This document shows positions 1-5,657 of a DNA stretch of 5,994 nucleotides, piece after piece; the first letter of the stretch is position 1, and each line of letters opens with the position of its first letter. The stretch comes from CABHOJ01 sp965649545 (GTDB lineage Bacteria; Pseudomonadota; Gammaproteobacteria; Burkholderiales; Methylophilaceae), in assembly GCA_965649545.1 (NCBI GenBank), contig CBFGLF010000107.1:1-5994 (forward strand), in the 5' to 3' direction. The position numbers were made by a program, and so were the translations under genes. Under the pieces are notes generated by a model that saw only the letters and a program-made list of their open reading frames with translations, was not told the origin of the DNA and did not search any database.

Positions 1-639
1 CTGGGTTCCCCGGTCGCGCTGTATCTTGCTGCGGGCGGCGTGGGTCAACTGACCATCTGCGATGACGATACGGTGGACATGACCAACTTGCAGCGGCAGA
101 TCATCCATACCACGCAGTCGGTCGGCGTCAACAAGGCGGCTTCCGCCCAGCAGACCCTGCAGGCGATCAACCCGGAAGTCACGGTGCATACCATCCAGCA
201 AAGATCGACCGAGGCGCAGTTCGAGGCATTGGCCGCGAAGGCCGATGTGGTGATCGATTGCAGCGATAATTTCAATACCCGCTATGCCTTGAACCGCATC
301 TGCGTGAAATTGCGCAAACCGCTGGTGTCGGGCGCTGCGATCGGCTTCGAAGGGCAGGTGACGGTGTTCGATCTACGTCACGACAGCAGCCCGTGTTATC
401 ACTGCCTGTTCCCGGATACGGGTGGCGAAGAGGGCATGCGCTGTGCGGAGAACGGTGTCTTCGCCCCGCTGGTGGGCATGATCGGCACCACGCAGGCGGC
501 GGAAGCCATGAAACTGCTGCTAGGGTTGGGCGTGAGCCTGGAAGGGCGTTTGCTATTGCTGGATGTGCAGGCGATGGAATGGCGCAGCATCAAGCTGAGC
601 CGCGATCCATCGTGCAAGGTGTGCGGCCATGCGGCTTGA
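1..639 (+). CDS. HesA/MoeB/ThiF-family E1-like adenylyltransferase, 5'-truncated by window edge
   Basis: The frame is open from base 1 and ends in TGA at 637-639, giving 212 visible residues. Full-length relatives have about 250, so roughly 35-40 N-terminal residues, including the first glycines of the nucleotide loop, lie outside. A GTG at 40 is internal, because conserved family sequence (LGSPVALYLAAGGVG) precedes it. Enzymes of this family adenylate the C-terminal glycine of a small ubiquitin-like sulfur carrier (MoaD or ThiS) with ATP in the cytoplasm. Visible family marks, numbered from base 1, are the D21-D23 acidic strand, NLQRQ with R32, K45, the DCSDN motif with D89, the CYHC pair (C132, C135), C148 in the RCAENGVFAPLVG segment where ThiF-type enzymes have their active cysteine, and a C-terminal CKVC (C205, C208). 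The two CXXC pairs would bind structural zinc. MoeB (molybdopterin) and ThiF (thiamine thiazole) cannot be told apart here; the WRS segment near the C terminus leans slightly to ThiF. It converges on the small gene ending at 675. Confidence 0.93.
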   Translation: MGSPVALYLAAGGVGQLTICDDDTVDMTNLQRQIIHTTQSVGVNKAASAQQTLQAINPEVTVHTIQQRSTEAQFEALAAKADVVIDCSDNFNTRYALNRICVKLRKPLVSGAAIGFEGQVTVFDLRHDSSPCYHCLFPDTGGEEGMRCAENGVFAPLVGMIGTTQAAEAMKLLLGLGVSLEGRLLLLDVQAMEWRSIKLSRDPSCKVCGHAA

Positions 640-674
640 AGCGATCAAGCGCCACATGGCCACCGTCTGAGTCT

Positions 675-848
675 TTAGTTCTTGCCGCCGGGACCCGCCA
701 GGTACCAGGCGATCAGCCCCACGACCGGGAACAACAGCACGCCGACGATCCACAGCGCTTTCTTCAATGGTTCTGCACTGCTTTGTGCGATCTTGATGAT
801 GGCGTAGATATCCGCGATCAGGATCAGAATTCCGATGAGGCTTCCCAT
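675..848 (-). CDS. Small two-helix membrane protein, PLDc_N-type (57 aa)
   Basis: This short gene starts at ATG (848-846) and ends in TAA at 675-677, encoding 57 residues. A near-ideal ribosome binding site, AAGGAG (complement of 854-859), sits five bases before the ATG, which strongly supports translation. The protein has a hydrophobic helix at about residues 3-20 (GILILIADIYAIIKI), a short polar stretch with SSAEPLKK, and a second helix at about 31-51 ending in IAWYLAGPGGKN. This two-helix pattern, with the D-Y/W-A-I start and the P-hhGLIhW-YLhGP end, is that of the phospholipase D-nuclease N-terminal (PLDc_N) family. Here it stands alone with no phospholipase domain attached. The family has no settled biochemical function, though members are often seen near membrane-stress genes. 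It lies 29 bases after the SPFH gene on the same strand and is probably the last gene of that operon. The family call rests on pattern recognition by eye. Confidence 0.88.
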   Translation of the reverse strand: MGSLIGILILIADIYAIIKIAQSSAEPLKKALWIVGVLLFPVVGLIAWYLAGPGGKN

Positions 849-877
849 GTTGGCTCCTTAGGTGGTGGGTAACTGGA

Positions 878-1720
878 TCACTTGCCGCCGACCAGCGCCT
901 TGACTGCGCTGACCACATCGCCCGGCATGACGACGATCTTGCTGTTGGCGGAATTCGACATCTTCTGTAGTGCCTGGATGTAACGGTCGCCGAGCAGGAA
1001 GGTCGCCGAGCTGTTGTTCTCTTTCACCGCTTCCGAGATCAGGCGGATGGATTCTGCCGAGGCCTTGGCCGCGACCTCTTGCGCCTCGGCGTCCTTGCGG
1101 GCGGCTTCCAGGCGCGCTTCGGCGTTGAGGATCAGCGATTGCTTCTCACCCTCGGCACGCGTCACCACGGCCACCCGCTCGCGTTCAGCGGAAGCCTGCT
1201 GTTCCATGGCGTGCTGCATATTCTGCGAGGGTTTGATGTCCTGGATCTCGACCGATTTCACGGTCAGGCCCCAATCCGCCGCTTCGTCGGCGATGGCCGC
1301 TTTCAGTTCGGCCTTGATGCGGTCGCGCGAGGTCAGCGCATGGTTGAGGTCCATGCCGCCGATGATGGAACGCAGGTTGGTCTGCACCATGTTGCGCATG
1401 GCTTCATGGAAGTTCTCGATGCCGTAGACGGCGCGCTCGATGTTGCTGACCTTGATGAAGGCGACGGCATTGGCGAGGATCACCGCGTTATCCTTGGTGA
1501 TGACTTCCTGTTCCGGGATGTCGAGGATGATGTCCTTGGTGGTGACCTTATAGCTCACCTTGCTGAAGATCGGGTTGATGACGTGCAGGCCCGGGCCGAG
1601 CACGGCACTGAACTTGCCGAGCCGCTCCACCACCCATTCCTCGCCTTGCGGCACGATACGGATACCTTTCCAGATCAGGATGACGACCGGGATCAGTAAT
1701 ACGAAGGTGAATTCTGTCAT
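878..1720 (-). CDS. qmcA: SPFH/stomatin-family membrane protein, QmcA-type
   Basis: Encodes 280 residues (E. coli QmcA has about 305). It shows a single N-terminal membrane helix (about residues 4-20), then an SPFH/Band 7 domain (about 21-180) with the family hallmarks VPQGEEWVVERLGKF, LGPGLHVINP, DIPEQEVITKDN and the RSIIGGMDL segment. An Ala/Glu-rich coiled coil follows (about 175-230, with AEGEKQSLILNAEARLEA), and the C-terminal part contains SANSKIVVMPGD. Proteins of this group form large ring or cage-like oligomers in the inner membrane and are linked to lipid microdomains and control of membrane proteases such as FtsH. The gene directly upstream encodes an NfeD protein, the classical partner, with a 15-base gap, the same pairing as ybbJ-qmcA in E. 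coli. The ATG is preceded by AGGGGA at suitable spacing. The stop is TGA at 878-880. The family call is secure; the symbol rests on similarity and neighbour context. Confidence 0.95.
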   Translation of the reverse strand: MTEFTFVLLIPVVILIWKGIRIVPQGEEWVVERLGKFSAVLGPGLHVINPIFSKVSYKVTTKDIILDIPEQEVITKDNAVILANAVAFIKVSNIERAVYGIENFHEAMRNMVQTNLRSIIGGMDLNHALTSRDRIKAELKAAIADEAADWGLTVKSVEIQDIKPSQNMQHAMEQQASAERERVAVVTRAEGEKQSLILNAEARLEAARKDAEAQEVAAKASAESIRLISEAVKENNSSATFLLGDRYIQALQKMSNSANSKIVVMPGDVVSAVKALVGGK

Positions 1721-1735
1721 GTGAGTTTCCCCTGG

Positions 1736-2194
1736 TTAATGTGTGTCGGATAGTTTCTGTACGCGCATGGCGTTGCCTTCCACGCGGACGATGGCGGCAT
1801 CGTCGCCCACCGCGATCTCATGGTCGGCGATGGCCATCCACTCGCGGCTGCCCATCACGCCCTGTGGAAAGACGATCTTGCCGTTCTGGCGCGGGCTGAC
1901 GGTCTCGGTGATGGTGCCGACGCGACCGACCTCGTCGCCTTGCGACTGGCCGATGCGCAGGTCGGCGCCTTCTTTCTTGTAATGCAGTTTCCAGATGGCG
2001 AGCGAGCTCAGGGACAAGGCGGCGAACATCACCAGTTGCACGCTGAGCGGCAGGTTCGGCAGGATCATCAATGCCAGGCTCACGCACAGCGCTGCGATGC
2101 CGAACCAGAGTATGTAGAAAGTCCCGGTCGCCATTTCCACCGCCAATAGCACCAGGCCCAATATCCCCCAAATCCAAATCGTACTTTCCGGCAT
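1736..2194 (-). CDS. NfeD-family membrane protein (short, YbbJ-type)
   Basis: Encodes about 152 residues from the chosen start. Three hydrophobic helices (about residues 6-24, 26-46 and 50-68) are followed by a soluble beta-rich C-terminal domain (about 88-148) with the GRVGTITE, GSREWMAIAD, EIAVGDDAAIVRVEG and MRVQKL pattern of the NfeD OB-fold. The ClpP-like protease domain of long NfeD proteins is absent, so this is the short type. NfeD proteins pair with SPFH proteins such as the one encoded 15 bases downstream and are thought to help organise or cap their assemblies. The start is ambiguous: an in-frame GTG at 2206, ATG at 2197 and ATG at 2194 are all possible. I chose 2194 because the GGAG in GTGGAGATCATGATG lies six bases before that ATG, whereas it is only three from the other and part of the codons after the GTG. 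The gene lies about 42 bases downstream of arsC on the same strand. Confidence 0.93.
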   Translation of the reverse strand: MPESTIWIWGILGLVLLAVEMATGTFYILWFGIAALCVSLALMILPNLPLSVQLVMFAALSLSSLAIWKLHYKKEGADLRIGQSQGDEVGRVGTITETVSPRQNGKIVFPQGVMGSREWMAIADHEIAVGDDAAIVRVEGNAMRVQKLSDTH

Positions 2195-2236
2195 CATGAT
2201 CTCCACATGGTTATCGTTGCTTGTTGCGTGGTTTCG

Positions 2237-2659
2237 TCATCTTACGCGATTCCCGTCCTGGTCGATGACCGGTTCGCCATCCTCCTTGCTGAACGGCCCT
2301 TTCTGCGGCGCAGGCAGGATATCCAGTACCACTTCCGAAGGCCGGCACAAGCGCACGCCACGTTCAGTGACCACGAACGGCCGATTGATGAGGATGGGGT
2401 GGGCGAGCATGGCGTCGAGCAATCGATCGTCGGTGATATCGTCGCGCAACAGCCCCAATTCCGCGCACAACGCTTCCTTCTCCCGCAGGGCCTGACGCAC
2501 GGTGAGGCCGGCTTGGCGGATCAGCGATTGCAGCTGTTCGCGGTCCGGTGGATCCAGCAGGTATTCGATGATGGTGGGCTCGGTGCCGCTGTTGCGGATC
2601 AGGGCGAGCGTGTTGCGGGAGGTGCCGCATCTCGGGTTGTGATAGATGGTGATCGTCAT
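2237..2659 (-). CDS. arsC: Arsenate reductase, glutaredoxin-dependent ArsC type
   Basis: Encodes 140 residues, almost the same length as the E. coli/R773 ArsC (141). It reduces arsenate to arsenite in the cytoplasm using glutathione and glutaredoxin. The catalytic cysteine is C11 in IYHNPRCGTSRNT. The three arginines that bind the oxyanion in R773 ArsC (R60, R94, R107) align with R59, R93 (HPILINRP) and R106 (RLCRPSEVV), and the C terminus has the family's QKGPFSKEDGE segment. All key residues are present, so it is likely active and not a mere Spx/YffB-like relative. The frame is open up to an ATG at 2689, but homologues begin at the ATG at 2659 (MTITIYHNP), so that start is chosen; neither start has a clear Shine-Dalgarno. 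No arsenite pump, ArsR repressor or other ars gene is present. It is the first gene of the minus-strand run and is transcribed divergently from the photolyase pair. Confidence 0.96.
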   Translation of the reverse strand: MTITIYHNPRCGTSRNTLALIRNSGTEPTIIEYLLDPPDREQLQSLIRQAGLTVRQALREKEALCAELGLLRDDITDDRLLDAMLAHPILINRPFVVTERGVRLCRPSEVVLDILPAPQKGPFSKEDGEPVIDQDGNRVR

Positions 2660-2783
2660 GATGGAGCGTGATTTTTTCAACGGGATCATGCTAACAGAAT
2701 TCAGCGACTATTGAGCTCGCATGGAACCGCTGAAGGCCGGCAGGTTCCAACCGCCACAGCCCAACGAGTACTGTCCTGAAAGC
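2660..2783. promoter_or_regulatory. Divergent intergenic region between arsC and the photolyase pair
   Basis: These 124 bases lie between the two outward-facing start codons and must hold the promoters of both transcription units. The part around 2671-2720 is visibly AT-richer than the genes on either side (a T-run at 2672-2677, then CATGCTAACAGAATTC). On the minus strand TGTTAGCAT reads as an extended -10-like element (TGn plus TAGCAT), but I find no convincing -35 at the right distance. The plus strand has only weak matches. The right-hand part, 2721-2783, is either a 5' leader or the N-terminal codons of the photolyase-family gene, depending on its true start. No recognisable LexA-like or other known operator was seen. 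The promoter assignment is inference from layout. Confidence 0.4.
2722..2749. repeat. Inverted repeat, 7-base arms with 14-base loop, upstream of the photolyase-family gene
   Basis: TGGAACC at 2722-2728 is the exact reverse complement of GGTTCCA at 2743-2749, with 14 bases between. It lies 35 bases before the preferred start of the photolyase-family gene (2784) and just inside the alternative start at 2721. It could be a leader hairpin or an operator for a dimeric regulator, or chance. No T-run follows, so it is not a terminator. Confidence 0.35.
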
Positions 2784-4364
2784 ATGCGAAGCCCCATCCA
2801 CATCGTCTGGTTCAAGCGCGACTTGCGCATCCACGATCACCTGCCCCTCGCAGATGCCTGTCGTCACGGTCCGGTGTTGCCGCTGTTCGCATGGGAACCT
2901 GACGTGATCGGCGGCGAGGACTACGCGCGCCAGCATCAACTGTTCGCCGAGGAATGCCTGCTCGAACTCGAGGACGATCTGAAGGGCTTGGGCCTCGCCC
3001 TCATGCGTTGGCCGGCGGGCATCCTCGATGCGCTCAACACCATCCGTCGCCAGTACCCCATCGCCGGCCTCTGGAGCCATGAGGAGACCGGCAACGACGC
3101 CACCTATCGCATCGACAAGGCCGTGATGGCCTGGTGTCGTGTGCATGGCGTGACGTGGCATGAGTACCCGCAGAACGGCGTCGTGCGTCGGCTGGGCAAC
3201 CGCGACCGTTGGAACGGTCATTGGGAGCAGCGCATGCAAAGTCCCCAGGCCAGATTGCCGCTACAGATCGCGGCGGCCCCCGGCACCTTCCAGTCGCTCA
3301 TGCCGCCACCAGTCGCCGCCGGCGAAGATAAACCCAGGCGACAACGCGGTGGACGTACCCGCGCGTTGGACATCCTCGACAGCTTCCTCGAACAACGTGC
3401 ATCCCAGTACCGTCCCTGCATGTCCAGTCCACAGACCGCCACGCGAGCCTGCTCGCGGCTGTCGCCCTATCTCGCTTGGGGCGCGGTCAGCATGAAAGAG
3501 GTGGTGCAGGCCACCCGTGCGCGTCAGCAGTCGCTGCAGGATCCCGGGGTATACGCCCCGCGTGGACTGTCATCTGGATTGCGGGCGTTCGAAAGCCGGC
3601 TGCACTGGCATTGCCATTTCATGCAAAAACTCGAGAGCGAGCCGGCGATCGAATTCCAGAACCTGCACCGCGCCCACGACCAGCTGCGGGAGATGCAACC
3701 ATCGGAAGGCGAGCAGCAGCAGCGGCTCGCCGCGTGGTGCAGGGGCGAGACCGGGTGGCCGTTGATCGACGCCTGCATGGCCATGCTGCGGGAGACGGGC
3801 TGGGTGAATTTCCGCATGCGTGCCATGCTCATGAGCACGGCGTCCTACCTCTACTGGCTGCACTGGCGGCAGCCCGGCTTGCATCTGGCGCGTGAGTTCA
3901 TCGACTACGAGCCGGGTATCCACTGGCCGCAGGTACAGATGCAGTCAGGCACCACCGGCATCAACGCCTTGCGCATCTATAACCCGGTGAAACAGGCGAA
4001 AGACCAGGATCCGACCGGGGCCTTCGTGCGCCGCTGGCTACCCGCGTTGCAGCACGTGCCGGATAGCTGGATCTTCCAGCCCTGGCTGATGCCGCCGTCA
4101 CTGCAATCACGTACCGGCTGCGTCATCGACCGCGATTACCCGGCACCGCTGGTGGAGGTCGAACAGGCGACCCGGGAGGCGCGTGCCAGGTTGTTGGCGG
4201 TTCGGCGGGCTGGGGAGGCTTTGGCGGAATCCCGCGCCATCGTCAAAAAGCACGGCTCGCGTAAGGGCATGCCCGGCAGCGTCCGTGACGAGAACGGTCG
4301 AGAGCATCAGGCGCAACGCAAACGTCGCAGTACCCACCCACAACAGAAAGAACTCTTCGAATGA
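2784..4364 (+). CDS. Cryptochrome/photolyase-family flavoprotein, classical topology, divergent active site
   Basis: Encodes 526 residues from the ATG at 2784, chosen because superfamily members begin close to the first strand (IHIVWFKRDLRIHDH). An in-frame ATG at 2721 would add 21 residues with no family likeness; neither start has a strong ribosome binding site. Residues about 5-130 form the alpha/beta antenna-type domain, and about 190-460 the helical FAD-binding domain, with GGRTRALDIL, RLSPYLAWGAVS, SRLHWHCHFMQKL, GETGWPLIDACM and RIYNPVKQ. The C terminus (about 460-526) is basic. Aligned by eye to E. coli CPD photolyase, W277 is kept (W275), but E274 becomes R272, N341 becomes F343, M345 becomes A347, and the WQW motif (W382, W384) is replaced by HWPQVQMQS (380-388). 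W359 of the electron-transfer chain matches W361. It therefore belongs to the superfamily but is unlikely to repair dimers in the classical way; a different lesion, a cryptochrome-like sensor or another photoreaction is possible. Its TGA overlaps the next gene's ATG. Confidence 0.92.
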   Translation: MRSPIHIVWFKRDLRIHDHLPLADACRHGPVLPLFAWEPDVIGGEDYARQHQLFAEECLLELEDDLKGLGLALMRWPAGILDALNTIRRQYPIAGLWSHEETGNDATYRIDKAVMAWCRVHGVTWHEYPQNGVVRRLGNRDRWNGHWEQRMQSPQARLPLQIAAAPGTFQSLMPPPVAAGEDKPRRQRGGRTRALDILDSFLEQRASQYRPCMSSPQTATRACSRLSPYLAWGAVSMKEVVQATRARQQSLQDPGVYAPRGLSSGLRAFESRLHWHCHFMQKLESEPAIEFQNLHRAHDQLREMQPSEGEQQQRLAAWCRGETGWPLIDACMAMLRETGWVNFRMRAMLMSTASYLYWLHWRQPGLHLAREFIDYEPGIHWPQVQMQSGTTGINALRIYNPVKQAKDQDPTGAFVRRWLPALQHVPDSWIFQPWLMPPSLQSRTGCVIDRDYPAPLVEVEQATREARARLLAVRRAGEALAESRAIVKKHGSRKGMPGSVRDENGREHQAQRKRRSTHPQQKELFE

Positions 4365-5599
4365 GCACCGCGAAACGACTCCAGCTACCGTGTGACCGCA
4401 ACGAGCGGCTGCGTTACGTTCGCCAGCAGTTTCCCGAGGCTGGTGGTCCTGACTTGAGCCAAGCATGGCCGGGCGGACGCGTCGAAGCGCTCAGGCGACT
4501 AGAATCGGCGGATGGGCAGGCCTACGAGCGTAGCCGTAATTTTCTCGATGGCGCGGTCACCCGTCTGTCGCCCTATTTGCGGCATGGTTGCCTGACCTTG
4601 CGCGAAGCCTTCGACCATGTCCATCGCACCAGCGGCGGGCGTGCGCAGAAACTGCTGTTCGAGTTCGCCTGGCGCGACTACTGGCGGCAGGTCTGGTACC
4701 AGCATGGCGATGCCATTCTCTCCGACATGGAAGTCGCCAAGGTCGCGCGGGGTACACGCCCTGTCCCGCAGGACGTGCTGGAGGGCGAGACGGGCCTGCC
4801 CTGCATGGATGCGTTCATCCATGACCTGCAAGGGGATGGCTATGTGCACAATCACGCCCGCATGTGGTTCGCCGCCTGGCTCCTGCATTGGCGCAAGGTC
4901 GACTGGCGTGCGGCTGCGGATTGGTACGTAGCCGAACTGCTGGATGGCGATATCGCCTCCAATCATCTTTCCTGGCAGTGGGTCGCCTCCACGTTTTCCG
5001 CGAAGCCTTACTATTTCAACAAGGAGAACCTGGCGCGTTACAGCGGCGAGCGGTTCTGCCGCACCTGCCAAGCCACATGTCCGTTCGACGATAGTTACGA
5101 GGCACTGCAAGCGCGACTCTTCGATGGCCCAGCGCCCGTGTCAGCCAAGCATTACCCGATCCGGGCGGTCAGTTCCGCGGCCACTCCCCAGGTGGCTGAA
5201 GCCCTGGTGCTGTTCCACGACGAGATGTTGTCCCCAGCGCATGCGTTGTTGCGTCATCCCGGCCCTAAATGTTTCGTGTTCGACCCGGTGTTGCACGGCG
5301 GTTGGTCGCTCAAGCGACTGCAGTTCGTCGCCGACTGCCTGAGCGAAATGGAGGACGTCCAGGTCTGGCAGGGAAGTCTAGACGCCGTGTTGCGGCAGTA
5401 TGGGACTGCCAGCGTGGTCACCCAGCGCACACCGCAGACCGACCTGATGGCACTGTTGCAAGGCTGTGAGGTCGCCTGGCAGGCTGAACCCGAGTTCGCG
5501 CCGGTGGAACTCGGCGAACGGCAGCTGAAGCGCTTCTCGCGATACTGGGAGAAGGTCGGCCCGCTGCTATTGGGCGACAGCGCTTACCGCAAGCCCTGA
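4361..5599 (+). CDS. Inverted-topology photolyase (NewPHL-like), FAD-binding
   Basis: Encodes 412 residues. Its ATG overlaps the TGA of the preceding gene (ATGA at 4361-4364), which implies translational coupling. There is no N-terminal antenna domain. The FAD-binding catalytic domain starts almost at once (about residues 15-228), followed by CX2CX3C (C233, C236, C240) and a separate C-terminal domain (about 260-410). This order matches the NewPHL photolyases, described as repairing cyclobutane pyrimidine dimers in single-stranded DNA. Residues corresponding to E. coli photolyase are retained: E101 (E274), W104 (W277), N164 (N341), M168 (M345), D195 and D197 (D372, D374), N201 (N378), W205 (W382) and W207 (W384); W182 sits 23 residues before W205, exactly as W359 precedes W382. 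No tryptophan stands where W306 would align. I infer an active light-driven dimer repair enzyme. The subfamily call rests on domain order and remembered literature and has not been searched. It probably shares a transcript with the upstream photolyase-family gene. Confidence 0.9.
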   Translation: MSTAKRLQLPCDRNERLRYVRQQFPEAGGPDLSQAWPGGRVEALRRLESADGQAYERSRNFLDGAVTRLSPYLRHGCLTLREAFDHVHRTSGGRAQKLLFEFAWRDYWRQVWYQHGDAILSDMEVAKVARGTRPVPQDVLEGETGLPCMDAFIHDLQGDGYVHNHARMWFAAWLLHWRKVDWRAAADWYVAELLDGDIASNHLSWQWVASTFSAKPYYFNKENLARYSGERFCRTCQATCPFDDSYEALQARLFDGPAPVSAKHYPIRAVSSAATPQVAEALVLFHDEMLSPAHALLRHPGPKCFVFDPVLHGGWSLKRLQFVADCLSEMEDVQVWQGSLDAVLRQYGTASVVTQRTPQTDLMALLQGCEVAWQAEPEFAPVELGERQLKRFSRYWEKVGPLLLGDSAYRKP

Positions 5600-5644
5600 A
5601 CGCTCTGGTTTGCTGTGCGACAATAAGGTTATCGTCATTCATGC

Positions 5645-5657
5645 TGAGTCACACTCA
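5645..5657. repeat. Short perfect palindrome at the YbaK-domain gene start
   Basis: TGAGT at 5645-5649 and ACTCA at 5653-5657 are perfect inverted repeats around CAC. The right arm ends on the A of the start codon, so a bound protein or hairpin would block initiation. Five-base arms are short enough to arise by chance, and no known operator was recognised. Confidence 0.3.

Noticed and set aside
640..674. Possible terminator between the convergent genes (GCCACATGGC)
   Set aside because: Only four-base arms with a two-base loop and no T-run on either side; too weak to call.
393..872. Plus-strand open frame bridging the end of the adenylyltransferase gene and the small membrane protein gene
   Set aside because: It overlaps two supported genes in the wrong frames, and its product looks like shadow translation.
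1079..1699. Long plus-strand open frame (206 codons) opposite the SPFH gene
   Set aside because: It is a GC-driven mirror of qmcA with no recognisable motifs. The minus-strand frame matches a well-known family along its whole length.
2691..3239. Minus-strand open frame (182 codons) across the start of the first photolyase-family gene
   Set aside because: It overlaps the well-supported antenna domain, shows no domain or ribosome binding site, and has a His/Ala-rich shadow-like composition.
4499..5110. Minus-strand open frame (203 codons) opposite the second photolyase
   Set aside because: The opposite strand encodes a continuous FAD-binding domain with catalytic residues; this is an antisense shadow.
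4361..5599. Second photolyase as a PhrB-type iron-sulfur (6-4) photolyase
   Set aside because: It lacks the N-terminal antenna domain and the PhrB cysteine spacing, and it keeps the CPD-type WQW and N-H-A-R-M active-site motifs.
2784..5599. The photolyase pair as one photolyase gene split by a frameshift
   Set aside because: Each product has its own full FAD-binding domain, so they are two separate proteins and not halves of one.
5600..5656. Possible sigma-70 promoter before the YbaK-domain gene (TTGCTG at 5610-5615)
   Set aside because: No acceptable -10 at 16-18 bases downstream; the gene may simply be read through from the photolyase pair.
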